From Collybiopsis luxurians FD-317 M1 (taxonomy: Eukaryota; Basidiomycota; Agaricomycetes; Agaricales; Omphalotaceae), in the NCBI GenBank assembly GCA_000827265.1, contig KN834900.1, forward strand, positions 8,606 through 54,605: a DNA stretch of 46,000 nucleotides, in the 5' to 3' direction. Positions 9,090 to 19,046 of this stretch are shown here, piece after piece; position 1 is the stretch's first letter; each line of letters opens with the position of its first letter. The notes under the pieces are model-generated. The model had not been told where the DNA came from. It did no database searches and was given only the letters and a program-made list of their open reading frames with translations. A program made the translations under genes and the position numbers.

Positions 9090-12000
9090 ATATCGGAGAC
9101 CGAAAGGGATGCTCATGGCAAGTCACTGATTTTGTATTCATTCTGCTCTTCTAACTCAGAGTTGCAGGGCAAGGATCTGTTGCACCTCGAGGATCTATCC
9201 TATCTGGTGCATCCGACTTTGTAATACAAGGATCTCAGTTCAATGCTGCAAATGAGATTCACCATCATTATGGTAAGCCATATCCTAATTCCTAACAGTA
9301 AAATGACTACCCTGTAGAAATAGGAAAAGATAAAATTGATCTTCTCAAAAATCTTAAAGAAAGGCTCAACCCAATTGTCAATCCTGTCAAAAAACAAGTG
9401 CACTGCATGGAAGGAACCCGGATTACAATTCTCAATGAGCTATGTGAATGGGTTCTCAAGCCAGACAGCCGTATGGCCTGGATCCATGGGTTAGCTGGAA
9501 GTGGCAAGAGTGCAATAGCAGTCACACTGGCTGAAAAACTCTGGGAATTGCGTGACCAAGTCACTGTGGTGCTGACGTTCCATTGTGTTAAAGGTCAAGA
9601 GACAAGTAATACTTCTATTCTGGTGCCTACCATTGGCTACCATCTAGCATCTAAATATCCAGAATATGCTCGAACCCTACTGGATATACTTAAGGAGGAT
9701 GTTTCCTTACATGTGGACACTGTCTCTTTGAAGGAACAGTTGTCTATAGTGTATAAATTATTGTACAAGATCAGGGTTTTAAAGCCCTCGATTATTATTA
9801 TTGATGGACTAGATGAGTGGGGGAAATCTATGGAGAGGTCCATCTTGCTTGACCAGTTGCAAGGCCATTTGCGCCAAATACAATGGATTCGAGTAATAGT
9901 AACAAGTCGCCCCAACAGTGAAATTCAAAAAGTAATGATGAACAGGAATCATGTTCAGTCATTTGACTTAAATGTAGAATATACTGCTCATCAAGATATC
10001 AAGATGTTTTTTAAGGAAAGATTGACAGATTTCTATGATGACCTTTCAAAGAGTGACATACATAATCTGGTATCCAAAGCAGATGGTCTTTTCATTTGGG
10101 CCAATACTGCAATGGAATTCATAGAATCAGGGTTTGACATGGCAACAAATATCCAAATTGTGTTACAGTTAAAGGAGCATGACAGTGAAATAGAGCACCC
10201 ACACACTGCATTGTATGACCTGTATGGGGAGGTTTTGAAGCAATACTTCACCAATAAACAAAGTCAGCACCAATATAAATTAATTGTAGGCTTGATCATT
10301 ACAGCATTTGAGCCTTTGACAATGAACACTCTAGCTGCAATGCTTGCCCAGGGGTCAAATTTGACTTCTTCGGTAGTGAGGAAAGTCATTGATGTTTTGA
10401 AAGCAGTGTTATATGTAAATAATGGGAAAGTCTATTATCATCTGTCTTTGGCAGAATTTTTAAGCTCTGAACAATGTCCAACAGAGTTTAAAATTGAAAG
10501 AAGCTCCCAACACCAGAATTTGGCCAGGATCTGTTTGAAAGTACTTATGACAGAACCATAATTTAACATCTGCAATTTGAAAACTTCTTCAATTCCAAAT
10601 CGGAATATGAAAGATTTGGGAAAAAGGATTGATCAATGTATCTCATCTCAATTACAGTACAGTGCACAATGGTGAACAAATCATGTGGAGAATGCTAAAG
10701 TAGCTGAATTGATTGTTAAAGAGGTAAAATATTTTACAAGTAGTTGTCAAATGATATGCTGGATAGAATGCATGAGTTTAATGGGGAAGGTTAATACAAT
10801 AATACTCAGTGCAAGGGTTATCAGAGAATGGGCAAAAAGGCTTAAGGTAAATGTCAATAATGAATGAGTGAGCAGTAACTGATCCCAAACCAGGACGCAG
10901 ATATTCAGGCAAGAATGCAGGAGCTGGAGCAATTTGCAAATGTATTTTCTACTGCATTACATGGGAGCACTCCACATGTCTATATATCAGGATGCACTCT
11001 TTTACCTTCAGAATCATTACTGAGGGAAAACATAATGACCCATATGAATCAGACTGTAAATGTAACAAGAGGTGGGCATGCAGTAAGATGGGCAACAATA
11101 TTGCATGTGATACATGCAAAAGATCAGGTGAATTGTGTAGCATATTCACCTGATGGTCAATATGTGGTGTCTGGCTCTAATGATATGACAGTAAGAATTT
11201 GGAATACTCAAACAGGTGTACAGGTTGGAGACCCACTCAAAGGCCATACTGATTAGGTTAGATCAATAGCATATTCACCTGATGGTCAATGTGTGGTGTC
11301 TGGCTCTGATGATAAGATAGTAAGAATTTGGAATGTGCAAACAGGTGTCCAGGTTGGAGAGCCACTCAAAGGCCACACTGATCGGCTTACCTCAGTGGCT
11401 TATTCACCTGATGGTCAATATGTAGTGTCTGGCTCTCATGATAAAACAGTAAGAATTTGGAACACCCAAACAGGTGTGCAGGTTGGAGAGCCATTCAAAG
11501 GCCACACTGGCTCAGCTTTGTCAGTGGCATATTCACCTGATGGTCAATATGTGGTGTCTGGCTCTGATGATAGGACAGTAAGAATTTGGAATGCTCAAAC
11601 AGGTGTACAGGTTGGGGAGCCACTCTATGGCCACACCCACAGTGTTAACTCTATGGTATATTCACCTGATGGTCAATATGTGGTGTCTGGCTCTCATGAT
11701 ATGACAGTAAGAATTTGGAATGCTCAAACAGGTGTGCAGGTTGGGGAGCCACTCACAGGCCACATTAATTGGGTTTCATCAGTAGCATATTCACCTGATG
11801 GTCAATATGTGGTGTCTGGCTCTTATGATACTACAGTAAGAATTTGGAATGCTCAAACAGGTGTCCAGGTTAGGGAGCCACTCAAAGGCAACACTGATTG
11901 GCTTACCTCAGTGGCTTATTCACCTGATGGTCAATATGTGGTGTCTGGCTCTGTTGATTTGACAGTAAGAATCTGGAATGCTCAAACAGGTGTCCAGATT

Positions 12001-12888
12001 CAGAAGCCACTCAAAGGCCACACTGATTGGGTTAGATCAGTGGCATATTCACCTGATGGTCAATATGTGATGTCTGGCTCTTCAGATAGGACAGTAAGAA
12101 TTTGGAATGCTCAAAGAGGTGTCCAAGTTCAGGAGCCACTCAAAGGCCACACCAGTGATGTTACCTCAGTGGCATATTCACCTGATGGTCAATATGTGGT
12201 GTCTGGCTCTCATGATAAGACAGTAAGAATTTGGAATGCTCAAACAGGTGTGCAGGTTGGAAAGCCACCCAAAGGCCACACCAGTTATGTTACCTCAGTG
12301 GCATATTCACCTGATGGTCAATATGTGGTTTCTGGCTCTGGTGATAAGACAGTGAGAATTTGGAATGGTCAAACAGGTGTGCAGGTTGGGGAGCCACTCA
12401 GAGGCCACTTTCACTCAGTCAGGTCAGTGGCATATTCATCTGATGGTCAATATGTGGTGTCTGGCTCTGATGATAAGACAGTAAGAATTTGGAATGCTCA
12501 AACAGGTGTACAGGTTGGGGAGCCACTCAAAGGCCACACTGATCGGGTTGTGTCAGTGGCATATTCACCTGATGGTCAATATGCGGTGTCTGGCTCTTGC
12601 AATAAGATAATAAGAATTTGGAGGATCCAATCAGGTCTACATAATGCCCCCACTTTGCAATTGCCTCCTGGTATTTTATCAGGTCATATTGATAACCATG
12701 GCTGGCTCCATTCTGAAAATGGACCACTCATTCTTTGGCTTCCTCCTCATATGAGGGGTGGATTTAAGGATAAATGACAAGTTCTCACTATCCCAGCTGA
12801 TGCTCAAGATTGTGCTCTGTCCGTGGATTGGTCAAATTTTGTCCATGGAATGCAATGGACTCAATGTTGGGACTCAATTTCTGCATAA
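9090..12888 (+). pseudogene. NLR-B: NACHT-WD40 pseudogene with multiple nonsense mutations
   Basis: Exons by comparison with NLR-E: 9090-9121, 9160-9272, 9324-10846 and 10894-12888; the introns are 38, 51 and 47 nt. The exon 1 start is ATA (9090) instead of ATG. Exon 2 keeps FVIQGSQFNAANEIHHHYG. Exon 3 has Walker A GLAGSGKS, Walker B IIIDGLDEWG and the VTSRPNS sensor segment. Stops relative to NLR-D/E: TAA 10559-10561 (AAA in D), TGA 10673-10675 (TGG), TAG 11254-11256 (TGG of the first WD40 linker) and TGA 12775-12777 (CGA). The WD40 part has 12 repeats, still cleanly periodic, with an 11-repeat open stretch from 11257. The tail would end at TAA 12886-12888. Loss is probably recent because the frame is otherwise kept throughout. 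A truncated WD40-only product is possible but not shown. Confidence 0.9.
11124..12624 (+). repeat. WD40 tandem array of NLR-B (12 units x 129 bp)
   Basis: Units start at VAYSPDGQY. The variable residue after S-G-S is, in order, N,D,H,D,H,Y,V,S,H,G,D,C. All units remain in frame apart from the single TAG in the linker between units 1 and 2. Confidence 0.88.
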
Positions 12889-14420
12889 TGCCCAATGTAA
12901 GTTCTTCTCTCAATTATCACAACACACTGTTGACTTACTTATTTTGCAAATCATTCAAATGTGCTATTCCTTTTTTCCTTTTTTTTTCTTTCTTCATTGT
13001 TCTTTTTCTTCATTCCTGTTGTAGCTGGACCTATAAATCTAAAATGAAATTTGCCATTCTGCATTTCTCTATGATCTTGTGATATTTTCTTTCTTCTTTC
13101 TTTTGACTACCTATACAACCTGTTTACCACTTTGCAGTAGCTAAGCACTACAAAATGTAGTTTGAAGAATGTACTGTATTTATATAAAATGAACTGGTTT
13201 CACTCATTCAGCACGGTTTCAGTCATTGACACCTTTGATAGTTTAGATTGAGTCAGGCCTTGGTCAGACTGTACTGGAAATGCACCAATTCGCAGTTGGC
13301 TGCTGACACCAAGTGTGTCACATTGGAATTTTGTTACTTTATAATCCTTCTCAAGGTAAGGGTGGTTTGAATTAATGCTTAAGGATAAGACAATTTTGAG
13401 TGTCCTACTCCTTATCACCCCAAATGTAACCATTGCATAACGGAGATCTTAAATCTGAAGTGTACAAGATTTTATTAGTTTTACAAACCAGTGAAGCAGG
13501 CGGCCACTTCCTGTAGTGCTCAATGTCTCACACACAAGTCAACAGAAAGGGTAGCTTGAACTTTTTACCCAGTCAGTATTTGCTTCCATAGTTGTTGCTT
13601 TTAAAAATCAATCTCTCCGAGGATTGAGTGTGCCATTCTTGTATAGTCCACACTTTTCTTGACAGTAAAGTGTTCTATGTGCTCTGTCAAGATATTGAAA
13701 TTGTTGAGCCAAACACTAACTTGCTGTATATCTTAAACTCCAGGTGGGCGCTGCAGTTGCAGCCATTTAGTTTCGGAAATGAAGGGTAAGCCCAACTCGC
13801 ATATGAATTAACAGCAACACATGCTGTTATTGATTATATCTGTGAGTCTTCCTTGGATTTGAGTTGTACAAGTCCAACTGGTTGCTCTTTGACATCAAGA
13901 GCAGTCTGGATTTTATTAGGGAAGGGTCGCTATTGCATGTGCCGCAGGTTTGAGATCAAGCCGTATTATGTATTATGTACCTGCTCCAACAGACCAACAC
14001 TGGGTCAATGAAAGGCTCCTTAGATCCCTCATTTCGCTGCACCTGTTTGTTTACTCACTGGTGTGACACCTCAAATGAGACCCGGAGATCTACACCGGCG
14101 TGTGCCTGTAGATCCCTCGGAGTTGGGCAAATCTCCGAATTTGTCTGTCTGTGGAAGGATCTCGCTTGGCCGGAGCATACAGCATCAACTGACCGCCTAA
14201 GTGACAGTGGATTGCTCAGTGTAGTGCCCTTCCGAGAGACAGATTCTTGCAGCGATAATGCCTGACAAGTACCCATACTGATAGCAATAGTACCCCGCCC
14301 CGGTGATTTCTTTATCTTCCGAAAAGTCGAATAGACGCTCAGGACAAATTTGGATGTGGAAAAATGATCAATCGATGGATGGCAACGTGGGAATGAGGAT
14401 GGAAGGCACGTCAAAAAAAG
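12889..14420. repeat. 3' flank of NLR-B, duplicated block
   Basis: Collinear with the NLR-D flank 30818-32400 and, in its first kilobase, with the NLR-A flank. From about 13970 to 14260 the + strand frame (TGSMKGSLDPSF, GQISEFVCL, KDLAW) is partly preserved in the NLR-D copy (31900-32150). Small indels break it, so I do not call a gene. The 13401-13408 GTCCTACT is the empty target site of the hAT MITE found after NLR-A. Confidence 0.6.
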
Positions 14421-15099
14421 ATTCTCGTGACCGTTCGGCGATCGGAGTCGGTTTACGCTGTACGATGATGGCCTGGCCGCAGATTTCATACTGTTTGTTC
14501 TTTTGTTCCCCCTTCCCCTCTCCCTTCTTTCTGTTCCCTGTAATTTTGCCCCTCCTCGATTCCTCGGTCCTGCACCTCGCTGCTCTTTCGCACAGCCAAC
14601 TGTATTTGGATTCTGGAAGTATTCCAAGGGAACTTGAGAAGGGCGGATAAAAGTTTAAAGGGAAAGCGCTAGTCTTAGTACAGAAACGGGAAGGGATCAT
14701 TTCTCATATTGAAAGGTATGGCATCGTTATGTTTGTCGGTTTCGGTTGGCTGACGCATTCCAATTCCACGACAACTACAAAATATATATTCTATTCCCAG
14801 ACTCTTCCGAACACACACTTGTTCGTTCACGCCGTCAATGCTGGTCATTTTCTCTAACAAGACCAGAACGGCTCCAGAATTGGTAGCCGAATTATCTTGT
14901 TACAGACGCGTTATCTCTGAACGCACACGTTCCTCGTCTCTTCACAATTTTCGTTCACAAAGCAAGTAAGGTTTATTTCGTATTCGGTTTACTCGTTCCA
15001 ATATTGATTACGATTCGCAGAGAAGCTTTCAACCTTTAATATGCGACTTCAGTTATACACCGTGGCCCTTTCCCCTCCACCCCACCAAACCTAAATCCA
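14421..15099. other. Intergenic, no resolvable gene
   Basis: The stretch is pyrimidine-rich in part (14505-14570). The portion 14930-15090 aligns weakly with 36340-36500 (GATTCG... GCGAAGCTYTCAACCT and CCCACCAAACCTAAA). It could be the promoter region or 5' exon of the frame that follows. Confidence 0.35.
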
Positions 15100-15780
15100 T
15101 TGTCGGTGGTAGTAACTGTGGTATCGTTCAATTTCGAACCACGTTCCTTCCTCCCATCGACTGTCAAAGTGACGTTGATTCCGACGACCGGGACAAAGAC
15201 GAAGACGACGATATGTCTGTATCCGAATCTCTCGCCCTCTGTGTCTGTAATCCCCAATAACAACAACTGCAACAATAGCGACGAGGGTGAAGGGGAAGAT
15301 GATATGCCTCCTGGGGTTTTCATGGACCATCCTCATAGACGTTTGCACCGGGAGAGGGTGGGACGAGGAGAACGAGAAGCAGGAGAGGGAGAAGAGGATG
15401 ACGATATGGAGATGCTTCCGGGGATCCTCACGAATGACGGAGGTTCTTTTTCGAAGACGACCACTAGCGCAGTCGCAACCGCAACCACTAGCGCAACCAC
15501 AACCGCAACCGCAAACACTCCCATTGCGTTACCTACCGTCCCTCATATATCTCCCGGAGCATTCAACTACACTTTCCTACCTGACATGTCCCTCGCTACA
15601 GCTACCACTACCTCCCTCACCACCGGTGTTGGTGTTCGTGGAGCGGCCGATTTGGGGTATTCAGGGTTCGGTGGTGGGGGTGGGGTGGGGGTGACCCTTC
15701 ATCCTCCTCGCACTCCTCCTCGCATCCACATCCAGCCTCGTCTTCCACCGGAGAAGGTGGGAACTGGGGTACGATTATGA
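15100..15780 (+). CDS. Hypothetical low-complexity protein, possibly an exon of a larger gene
   Basis: An uninterrupted 226-codon frame. Its middle is acidic and Arg/Glu-rich (GEGEDDMPPGV, then an E/R/D stretch, then DDDMEMLPG). It continues into a Thr/Ala-rich run with the triplet pattern of ACA/ACC/GCA repeats, and ends in a Gly-rich and Pro-rich tail. No known domain is recognised. The segment from VIPNNN to DMPPGV has paralogous, frame-broken copies at 3260-3370, 16030-16160 and 36680-36830. This suggests the frame is the best-preserved member of a duplicated family, although low-complexity sequence can stay open by chance. The start at 15100 is simply the first ATG; upstream exons are possible. 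Confidence 0.35.
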   Translation: MSVVVTVVSFNFEPRSFLPSTVKVTLIPTTGTKTKTTICLYPNLSPSVSVIPNNNNCNNSDEGEGEDDMPPGVFMDHPHRRLHRERVGRGEREAGEGEEDDDMEMLPGILTNDGGSFSKTTTSAVATATTSATTTATANTPIALPTVPHISPGAFNYTFLPDMSLATATTTSLTTGVGVRGAADLGYSGFGGGGGVGVTLHPPRTPPRIHIQPRLPPEKVGTGVRL

Positions 15781-15879
15781 GCGTTGTGTATGCCTCTCGG
15801 TCCTACCTATATTCTCCGTGTCGGAGAGTGAGCAATTGGAATGGGATAGGGAATCGGGACGCAGCAGGTGGCGGGTAGT

Positions 15880-16330
15880 CGGCGATACGAGATTCGAACT
15901 CGTCCTATCTGGCACCCACACGTCTCCCTACTACCGTCGACTCTCCAGCTGATTCAGGAAAAGACAACGATATGCCCCGACAGCCCTCATCTCTCCGGAT
16001 CCGATTAACTCGACCTCGACTGGATCCCTGTAATTCCCAGTAACAACCGCAAGAACGAGGGGCTGGATAGTATGTCTGATAGGGTCGTCATCATCGGCTT
16101 TTTGAAAGGGTGAGGGTGCGACGAGAACGACACGCAGGAGAGGGTGAGGTGTCGATGATATGCCTGCGGGTATGCTTGGGCATGGAAGGCGATGCTGGGA
16201 GCGGGGATCAAGTTGCTCGTAAGTTTCTAAACATTTCATTGGGGTTCATGGAGTCCTGATGCTTACTGCGTTTCTTGCTCTGCCCAGGCTCGTCGAGATC
16301 AGCTTCCAAAAACGATCAGAGAGAGAACGA
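15880..16330. pseudogene. Degraded gene fragment, duplicated block, copy B2
   Basis: Aligns with 36510-36980 and 3240-3545, and more weakly with 15090-15420, so the NLR-B unit carries two copies. Landmarks: GGCGATACGAGAT, CTCGACCTCGAC, GATGATATGCCTGCGGG and the phrase GMEGDAGSGDQVA. No uninterrupted frame spans it. Confidence 0.35.
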
Positions 16331-16514
16331 AATCGAGTTGGTAGAGAGGGGAATTTGTTTATTATTGACCGTAGTAACAGTTGCGTGCATCGTCATTTTA
16401 CCCCGTCTCGTTTCTCATGTCAAATTTTTCCTAGCTCAATGAACATTCCAACAAGACCTACCTGCCTGATACCTCTCACTCGAATATTTTTCAAATGTTG
16501 TGGTTTGAGACCTC

Positions 16515-16647
16515 AGAACGATACCGGCAACAGAGAAGACTCGAACGCCTCGCCTTCTTCGAGTGAATCCATGTACAAGGACAACGGCAATCAGAGTACA
16601 TTCGACATAGCGTACGATCCATCGAGACAAAGAGAGTGGATTAAATG
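16515..16647 (+). pseudogene. Remnant of the unrecognised Ser/Gln/Pro-rich gene, copy B
   Basis: The frame reads NDTGNREDSNASPSSSESMY, then NGNQSTFDIAYD. It matches the NLR-D copy (MGDRRIEISSPSNESMYGYSAN then a stop). The AATCAGAGTACA codons here show that the D copy's TAG at 37273 was a CAG. The N-terminal MSYQSYTSH part is not preserved. The fragment runs directly into the ATP synthase g remnant, so this copy carries a deletion. Confidence 0.4.
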
Positions 16648-16691
16648 ACTCTGTTGTGTAGAGCAGATCGGAATGTCGAAGGTTGCAGCAT
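16641..16691 (-). pseudogene. ATP20: N-terminal fragment of ATP synthase subunit g, copy B
   Basis: The - strand reads MLQPSTFRSALHNRVI then TAA. It aligns with the presequence of copy D (MLPSSTFWPALRNRVIS). Only the mitochondrial targeting part remains; the body of the gene is deleted. It lies at the same place in the unit as copies A and D. Confidence 0.6.
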
Positions 16692-19046
16692 AGCGAAGCG
16701 TGTTGGAGCTGTCGTGGTGAGCGGAGGGCAAGCAGTTATTCCCGTCCCGGCCCGATAACTGAATCTGGCAATATTTAGGCACTAGATCCTTTCGTGCTCT
16801 TCGTACTTACTCGAGCATTGATTTGTTCCACTTCTAGAGCTTCTGTATCATCTGTAACTGTGTTTTCTCTGTCCCAGTTTAAACCTATTAGGTTGAGTGT
16901 TCCGCCTCCGTTTTTCTTCCGCTGGTTGACTCGCATATGCCTGCCACCAACTACGGAGCGCATGATTAAAGTTTCTCTTTTATTACATTCAACTCTTCTC
17001 CTCTAATGTTCACAGCGGAGCATGTCTGTTCAGAAAGAGGGGGAATCCAATATTCAATACGCCTGAGCGACATGAGACAAGAGTGAATTAGAAATTCTCG
17101 CCGGCAAAATCCGGAGTTGCATGCGATACGTCTTGTCGCTTCCAGCTGACTTCAACAAAGTCATGTATATAAGTCCCTCCTGCTGGTTCCACTGTTATCT
17201 GCTTAATTTTATTGCGGCCAGTGAACCTTTACTCATAATATAGCTTTACTTTCAATGTCATCGCGACTGTGTCCGGATTTTTTACAAGATTTAACTTGGA
17301 TAGAAATACGAAATCCCAGAATCCCATTCTCGCTATAGACTCATTGCTCCTGTACATGCTACATTTATTGCAGGAAACATTTATCACGGCTGAAAGCAGG
17401 AATGCATCGAAGACAGGTAAGTTGTGGAAAGCACTGCCGTTTCAACCCAGCCGACTTTTGACTCGATGTCCATTCCCACATCGACGGAGCAGTATCATGG
17501 TCCACACCCTCTCGTGTTCTTGCCCCATCCATGTATAGCACATCCCGGCATACATTAAACCTACAGACGAACTCATTGATAGGATGCTATTGTGATACAG
17601 TGATTTTGGAGTGTCAGGATAGGTGGCTGAGGCTACCAGCATTGTACGTCGTATTCTCGAACGTATGCGTCTCTTCCATCATCCCGATATCATCTCCTGC
17701 CCTGTTAGCGGCAGCGTTCTACTCAGAGATAGGACTTGATCAATGTTGACTAATTCACAGTGGGAAGTAAACAGGATTCGAAGAACGAGGAAAATGGAGA
17801 GAGGGATGAGCCTATCGACTGTTGTTTCATGAAAAGACGGTAAAGCTGTTATTCTCCGTTGGCCGTTATTTGCGTCTGCACTCTGAGCTGCTATCTGCAG
17901 GGGATTTTTCCGAACATCCCTCGTCTTCTTTCCTTCGAGTCTTCTCTGCTGAGTGTATCAGTGCACTGCCGTATACCTTGGAAATATCCCACTCCAGCTC
18001 CATTATTGACCTGGCGTTGATACGGCAGGACAGACCTCGAACTCAACATTCTTTCTCCATATCCACAATTTTTTTTACCCAGTAGACTCACCACCGACGC
18101 TCGGGAGAACAACATTCTGCGGAATAAGTGGAATTGATCAATATCCATCGTTGAGTATTGGACAATCGGCGCCGTCCAGGTTGGCTAGTTTACGCTGGTA
18201 TAATTAGGCTTTGGTTATCGATGCAAATTGCCTATAGTGATAGGGAAGAGTAAGAATGGCTTGGGCCCTGATCTTCTTGTTATCGGTAGAGGTTGTGCGT
18301 ATGCAAGGGAGGATGAGAATGAGGGGAAAGTGTTAAGTCTGGATGACTGACTGTACATTAGTCGCTCTCATCTCCATTAATGACACTGTAGCCTTAGACT
18401 CAAATGTATCGATTGTACCCTCATTCATACAGAGTTAGCATTGAGACTGTAAAATGAGTGAGAAAATCGACGGGTACAAAATTGCGGGACCACGGTTAAG
18501 TCATTGTTACGGTTTGCTGGCTTGAAAATGAGTGGATTCAAACCTACTTAAGTAATAATGCACATACCTTCGCTTGCAAGCTATCATCACAGGTAAGAGC
18601 GTATGAGGAGCTGGAACTGTGGAACGGAATACTTACATTGCGTAGTTTTTCTTTTGCAAAGAGTTACATGTCCGAGTCAAAAAGTGTAGTTAATCGGAGC
18701 CATGAGACTGGTTCCGCAGAAGCCAATAGGTATCTAATACCTTCGTAATGTGCTACAACTGTGAATGCATATCTGTATGCGGGAAAGCATTTCGGAGCAA
18801 GACAACGATTGTACCAGTATAGAGCCCCATTAGGACATCAGGTCCCAACGTAGGGACTTGCGAAGAAAGTTCATGCCAACCTGTGTTGAGTGAGGGGCTC
18901 ATACTGCTGAAGATCCGAACCGAGGTATAGAAATGGGAGGCATATGACATTCGGACTTGCTGCCGGCGTGCAACAGCGTAGGTTCTCACACTGTTCACAT
19001 ATCCCGTTCACTTCTTACTGTCAACGACCATCATCTACGGCTGGTC
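16692..19046. repeat. Duplicated intergenic block upstream of NLR-C
   Basis: Collinear with the blocks before NLR-B and NLR-E for about 16700-17340, then patchier. A short + frame near 17260-17330 (ATVSGFFTRFNLDRNTKS) is matched at about 41250-41310 (ATVSGFFTRYDLVRNTKS), the only sign of a conserved peptide. No complete gene is seen. The last 60 bases before 19047 match the leader of the other NLRs (ACCATCATCTACGGCTGGTC). Confidence 0.5.

Noticed and set aside
14055..14627. 190-codon - strand ORF after NLR-B
   Set aside because: No recognisable motif. The collinear NLR-D flank (31974-32492) breaks the frame several times, so there is no sign of coding selection.
15850..15920. tRNA-like T-arm on the - strand (ACGAG-TTCGAAT-CTCGT)
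   Set aside because: The hairpin is perfect but no matching acceptor stem, D arm or anticodon arm can be folded upstream, and the paralogue at 36510-36540 loses the stem.
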